NCBI GenBank assembly: GCA_001803645.1
Contig: MHDW01000012.1
Coordinates: forward strand, 649-8,777
DNA length: 8,129 nucleotides
Reading direction: 5' to 3'
DNA from: Nitrospirae bacterium GWC2_42_7
GTDB lineage: Bacteria > Nitrospirota > Thermodesulfovibrionia > Thermodesulfovibrionales > UBA6898
The notes beneath the pieces are model-generated. The model was not told where the DNA came from. It saw only the letters and a list, made by a program, of their open reading frames with translations, and made no database searches. A program made the translations under genes and the position numbers. This document shows, piece after piece, positions 6,955 through 8,129 of this stretch; the first letter of the stretch is position 1; each line of letters opens with the position of its first letter.

Positions 6955-7179
6955 ATGCCTAAGACAACACTTGATTACAAGGGATTACAATGCCCGATGC
7001 CTGTATTAAAACTTGCCGCAACATTTAAAAAAGCTGCTTCAGGTGATGTATTCGAAGTTATCAGCGATGATAAGGGGTTTGAACCAGACATTACAGCATG
7101 GTGCAAAGAAACCGGCAATCCTTTGAACAGCCTAACAAAATCAGGAAATGACATAACAGCAACGATAACAAAGAAGTAA
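6955..7179 (+). CDS. tusA: TusA/SirA-like sulfurtransferase (sulfur carrier)
   Basis: This is a 74-residue protein of the TusA/SirA/YedF family, small cytoplasmic carriers that hold sulfur as a persulfide on one cysteine and pass it to partners. The hallmark GLQCPMPVLK (10-19) is intact, with Cys13 the expected carrier residue. The second family segment, SDDKGFEPDITAWCKETGN (37-55), is also clear; its Cys50 is common in the group. GGAGGT lies 4 nt before the ATG. The next gene, a DsrE2-like protein, begins 19 nt after the stop, so the two are almost certainly co-transcribed. In sulfur-metabolising microbes tusA often sits with dsrE-type and rhodanese genes, which suggests a role in sulfane-sulfur trafficking rather than only tRNA thiolation. 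The family is certain; the specific pathway is inferred. Confidence 0.93.
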   Translation: MPKTTLDYKGLQCPMPVLKLAATFKKAASGDVFEVISDDKGFEPDITAWCKETGNPLNSLTKSGNDITATITKK

Positions 7180-7192
7180 TAATAAGGAGAAA

Positions 7193-7201
7193 ATGTAGAT
7201 G
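7193..7201 (+). promoter_or_regulatory. Start-stop-start arrangement (ATG TAG ATG) before the dsrE2-like gene
   Basis: AAGGAG (7184-7189) is followed by ATG TAG at 7193-7198 and then, in the same frame, the true start ATG at 7199. The spacing from AAGGAG is 3 nt to the first ATG and 9 nt to the second, so the second is favoured. The first would make only a one-codon reading frame. Confidence 0.6.
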
Positions 7202-7738
7202 TCAAACGAAGATATATCAAAAAGAGTTTCTGAAATTGAACAGCGCGTCGAAAAACTCGAGGTCAACAGAAAAAACCTCACAATGGTTCTTTTCAGTGGA
7301 GATTTCGATAAGGTAATGGCTGCTTTTATTGTAGCTAACGGAGCTATTGCTATGGGAAAAGAAGTCACGATGTTCGTTACCTTCTGGGGACTCGATGCCA
7401 TCAAGAAACCTTCCATGAATACAGCCGGCAGGAGTTTTCTCGAAAAGATGGTTCTATGGATGAGGCCAAAGGGACCTAAAAAACTCGGCACATCTAAAAT
7501 GAACTTTGCAGGCATCGGCCCAAAGCTCTTCATGTATATGATGGGCAAGAAGAAGGTCGAACCGCTTCATTCCCTGATCGACATTGCTATGGAATATGGA
7601 CTTAAGATCATAGCCTGTCAGATGTCCATGGACGTTATGGGAATCAGAAAGGAAGACCTCCTCGATAACATTGAAGTAGGAGGAGTTGCTGCATTTTTAA
7701 GCAGTGCTTACGATTCCACCACCACCCTATTCGTTTAA
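7199..7738 (+). CDS. dsrE2: DsrE2-like (DsrE/DsrF/DrsH superfamily) protein
   Basis: This 179-residue protein belongs to the DsrE/DsrF/DrsH-like superfamily and most resembles the DsrE2 type often found beside tusA. Residues 5-24 are heptad-like (ISKRVSEIEQRVEKLE) and probably form a short coiled coil. The core begins with LTMVLFSGDFDKVMAAFIVA (27-46), continues with AMGKEVTMFVTFWGLDAI (51-68), and has KIIACQMSMDVMG (136-148), where Cys140 is the only cysteine and the likely persulfide site. A Met- and Lys-rich central stretch (80-120) includes FMYMMGKKK. The hydrophobic segments near 38-52 and 55-68 may be buried core or membrane-associated; I cannot decide. It is translated from AAGGAG 9 nt upstream, directly after tusA, and ends before an intrinsic terminator. 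The likely role is accepting or donating sulfur with TusA; this is inferred from family and neighbourhood. Confidence 0.88.
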   Translation: MSNEDISKRVSEIEQRVEKLEVNRKNLTMVLFSGDFDKVMAAFIVANGAIAMGKEVTMFVTFWGLDAIKKPSMNTAGRSFLEKMVLWMRPKGPKKLGTSKMNFAGIGPKLFMYMMGKKKVEPLHSLIDIAMEYGLKIIACQMSMDVMGIRKEDLLDNIEVGGVAAFLSSAYDSTTTLFV

Positions 7739-7758
7739 CAAACATACGATTTCCCTTG

Positions 7759-7790
7759 AAGCTCTCTGATACATTTTCAGAGAGCTTTTT
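7759..7790 (+). terminator. Intrinsic terminator of tusA-dsrE2
   Basis: AAGCTCTCTGA (7759-7769) pairs perfectly over 11 bp with TCAGAGAGCTT (7777-7787) around a 7-nt loop, followed by a T-run and TTTT again at 7793-7796. It lies 20 nt after the dsrE2 stop and separates the sulfur genes from argJ. Confidence 0.92.
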
Positions 7791-7820
7791 AATTTTCGTC
7801 ATCACGGCAAATGCATCTGG

Positions 7821-7849
7821 TTGATAATTTCTGTCAATAGAATTATCTT
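7821..7849 (+). promoter_or_regulatory. Candidate promoter for argJ, start point at the ATG
   Basis: TTGATA (7821-7826) and TATCTT (7844-7849) are 17 bp apart. The start point would fall at about 7855-7856, on the argJ ATG itself. There is no Shine-Dalgarno sequence between the -10 box and the ATG, so a leaderless mRNA is suggested. Confidence 0.45.
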
Positions 7850-7854
7850 ATATC

Positions 7855-8129
7855 ATGTCAAAATACATCAGCATATCTCCAAAGGGCTTCTTGTTTTCTA
7901 CTGTCGAGGCTGCTATCAAGAAGCCGGGGCGGAAAGACATAGCCCTGATACTATCACAAGTCGAGGCCAATATAGCCGGCTCTTTTACAACAAACTCCGT
8001 TAAGGCAGCTCCGGTAAAGATCTGCATGTCCAAAATAAAAACAGGCAGAGGACAGGCCATAATCGTAAACAGCGGGAATGCAAATGCATGCACAGGCAAG
8101 CAGGGAATAAAAGATGCAAATGATATTGC
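7855..8129 (+). CDS. argJ: Glutamate N-acetyltransferase / amino-acid acetyltransferase ArgJ (5' part; runs off right edge)
   Basis: Only the first 91 residues are in the window. ArgJ moves the acetyl group from N-acetylornithine back to glutamate, making arginine synthesis cyclic; some forms also use acetyl-CoA. The segments PKGF (9-12), DIALILS (28-34), AGSFTTNSVKAAPV (41-54) and IIVNSGNANACTGKQG (69-84) are characteristic. The catalytic threonine, at the autocleavage site further downstream, lies outside the window, so mono- versus bifunctionality cannot be judged. ATG 7855 fits the family N-terminus. An in-frame TAA lies at 7825-7827, and no ribosome-binding site is seen. The gene has its own unit, with a terminator before it, rather than following argC directly. 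Confidence 0.95.
   Translation, partial: MSKYISISPKGFLFSTVEAAIKKPGRKDIALILSQVEANIAGSFTTNSVKAAPVKICMSKIKTGRGQAIIVNSGNANACTGKQGIKDANDI

Noticed and set aside
7141..7548. 135-residue minus-strand reading frame
   Set aside because: It is antisense to the end of tusA and most of the dsrE2-like gene, both of which are clear family members.
7821..8003. 60-residue plus-strand reading frame overlapping the argJ start
   Set aside because: It is in a different frame from argJ, begins inside the candidate promoter, and its translation has no family features, whereas the argJ frame is unmistakable.

Overview
The window comes from an AT-leaning bacterial chromosome with ordinary housekeeping content. Ile-ATA and Arg-AGA/AGG codons are common. 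The protein types fit an anaerobic or sulfur-metabolising lineage, most likely Nitrospirota (Thermodesulfovibrio-like) or Desulfobacterota. The pointers are a ferredoxin-dependent 2-oxoacid oxidoreductase subunit, a two-gene (alpha/beta) glycyl-tRNA synthetase, an L13-S9-argC gene order, a TusA/DsrE2 sulfur-carrier pair, and an intergenic palindrome ending in GTCAT/ATGAC. This taxonomic placement is inference; no rRNA or marker phylogeny could be run.

Layout. At the left edge, on the minus strand, is the 5' part of a 2-oxoacid:ferredoxin oxidoreductase alpha subunit (VorB/KorA-like), starting at TTG. A divergent promoter region separates it from glyQ-glyS, whose reading frames overlap by 11 nt. 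The ribosomal pair rplM-rpsI follows with its own promoter and a strong intrinsic terminator. A 72-bp double-hairpin palindrome lies between that terminator and argC. After argC comes a 264-nt gene-free interval holding an imperfect 167-bp inverted repeat. Next are a gene for a secreted DUF922-type predicted zinc protease and a tusA-dsrE2 operon with its own promoter and terminator. The 5' end of argJ runs off the right edge. All genes except the first are on the plus strand.

How the genes work together. GlyQ and GlyS form the alpha2beta2 glycyl-tRNA synthetase. L13 and S9 are ribosomal proteins that are usually co-transcribed. ArgC and ArgJ belong to the cyclic acetylated arginine pathway but are separated here by about 2.1 kb that has nothing to do with arginine. 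TusA and the DsrE2-like protein are a likely persulfide-relay pair.

Points worth a second look. The two intergenic inverted-repeat elements flank argC on either side. Two genes (the DUF922 gene and argJ) lack a Shine-Dalgarno sequence and have promoter-like motifs that would start transcription almost at the ATG, so they are candidates for leaderless mRNAs. The argC/argJ split is also notable. I do not see an obviously new multi-gene system; most of the window is conserved core genome.
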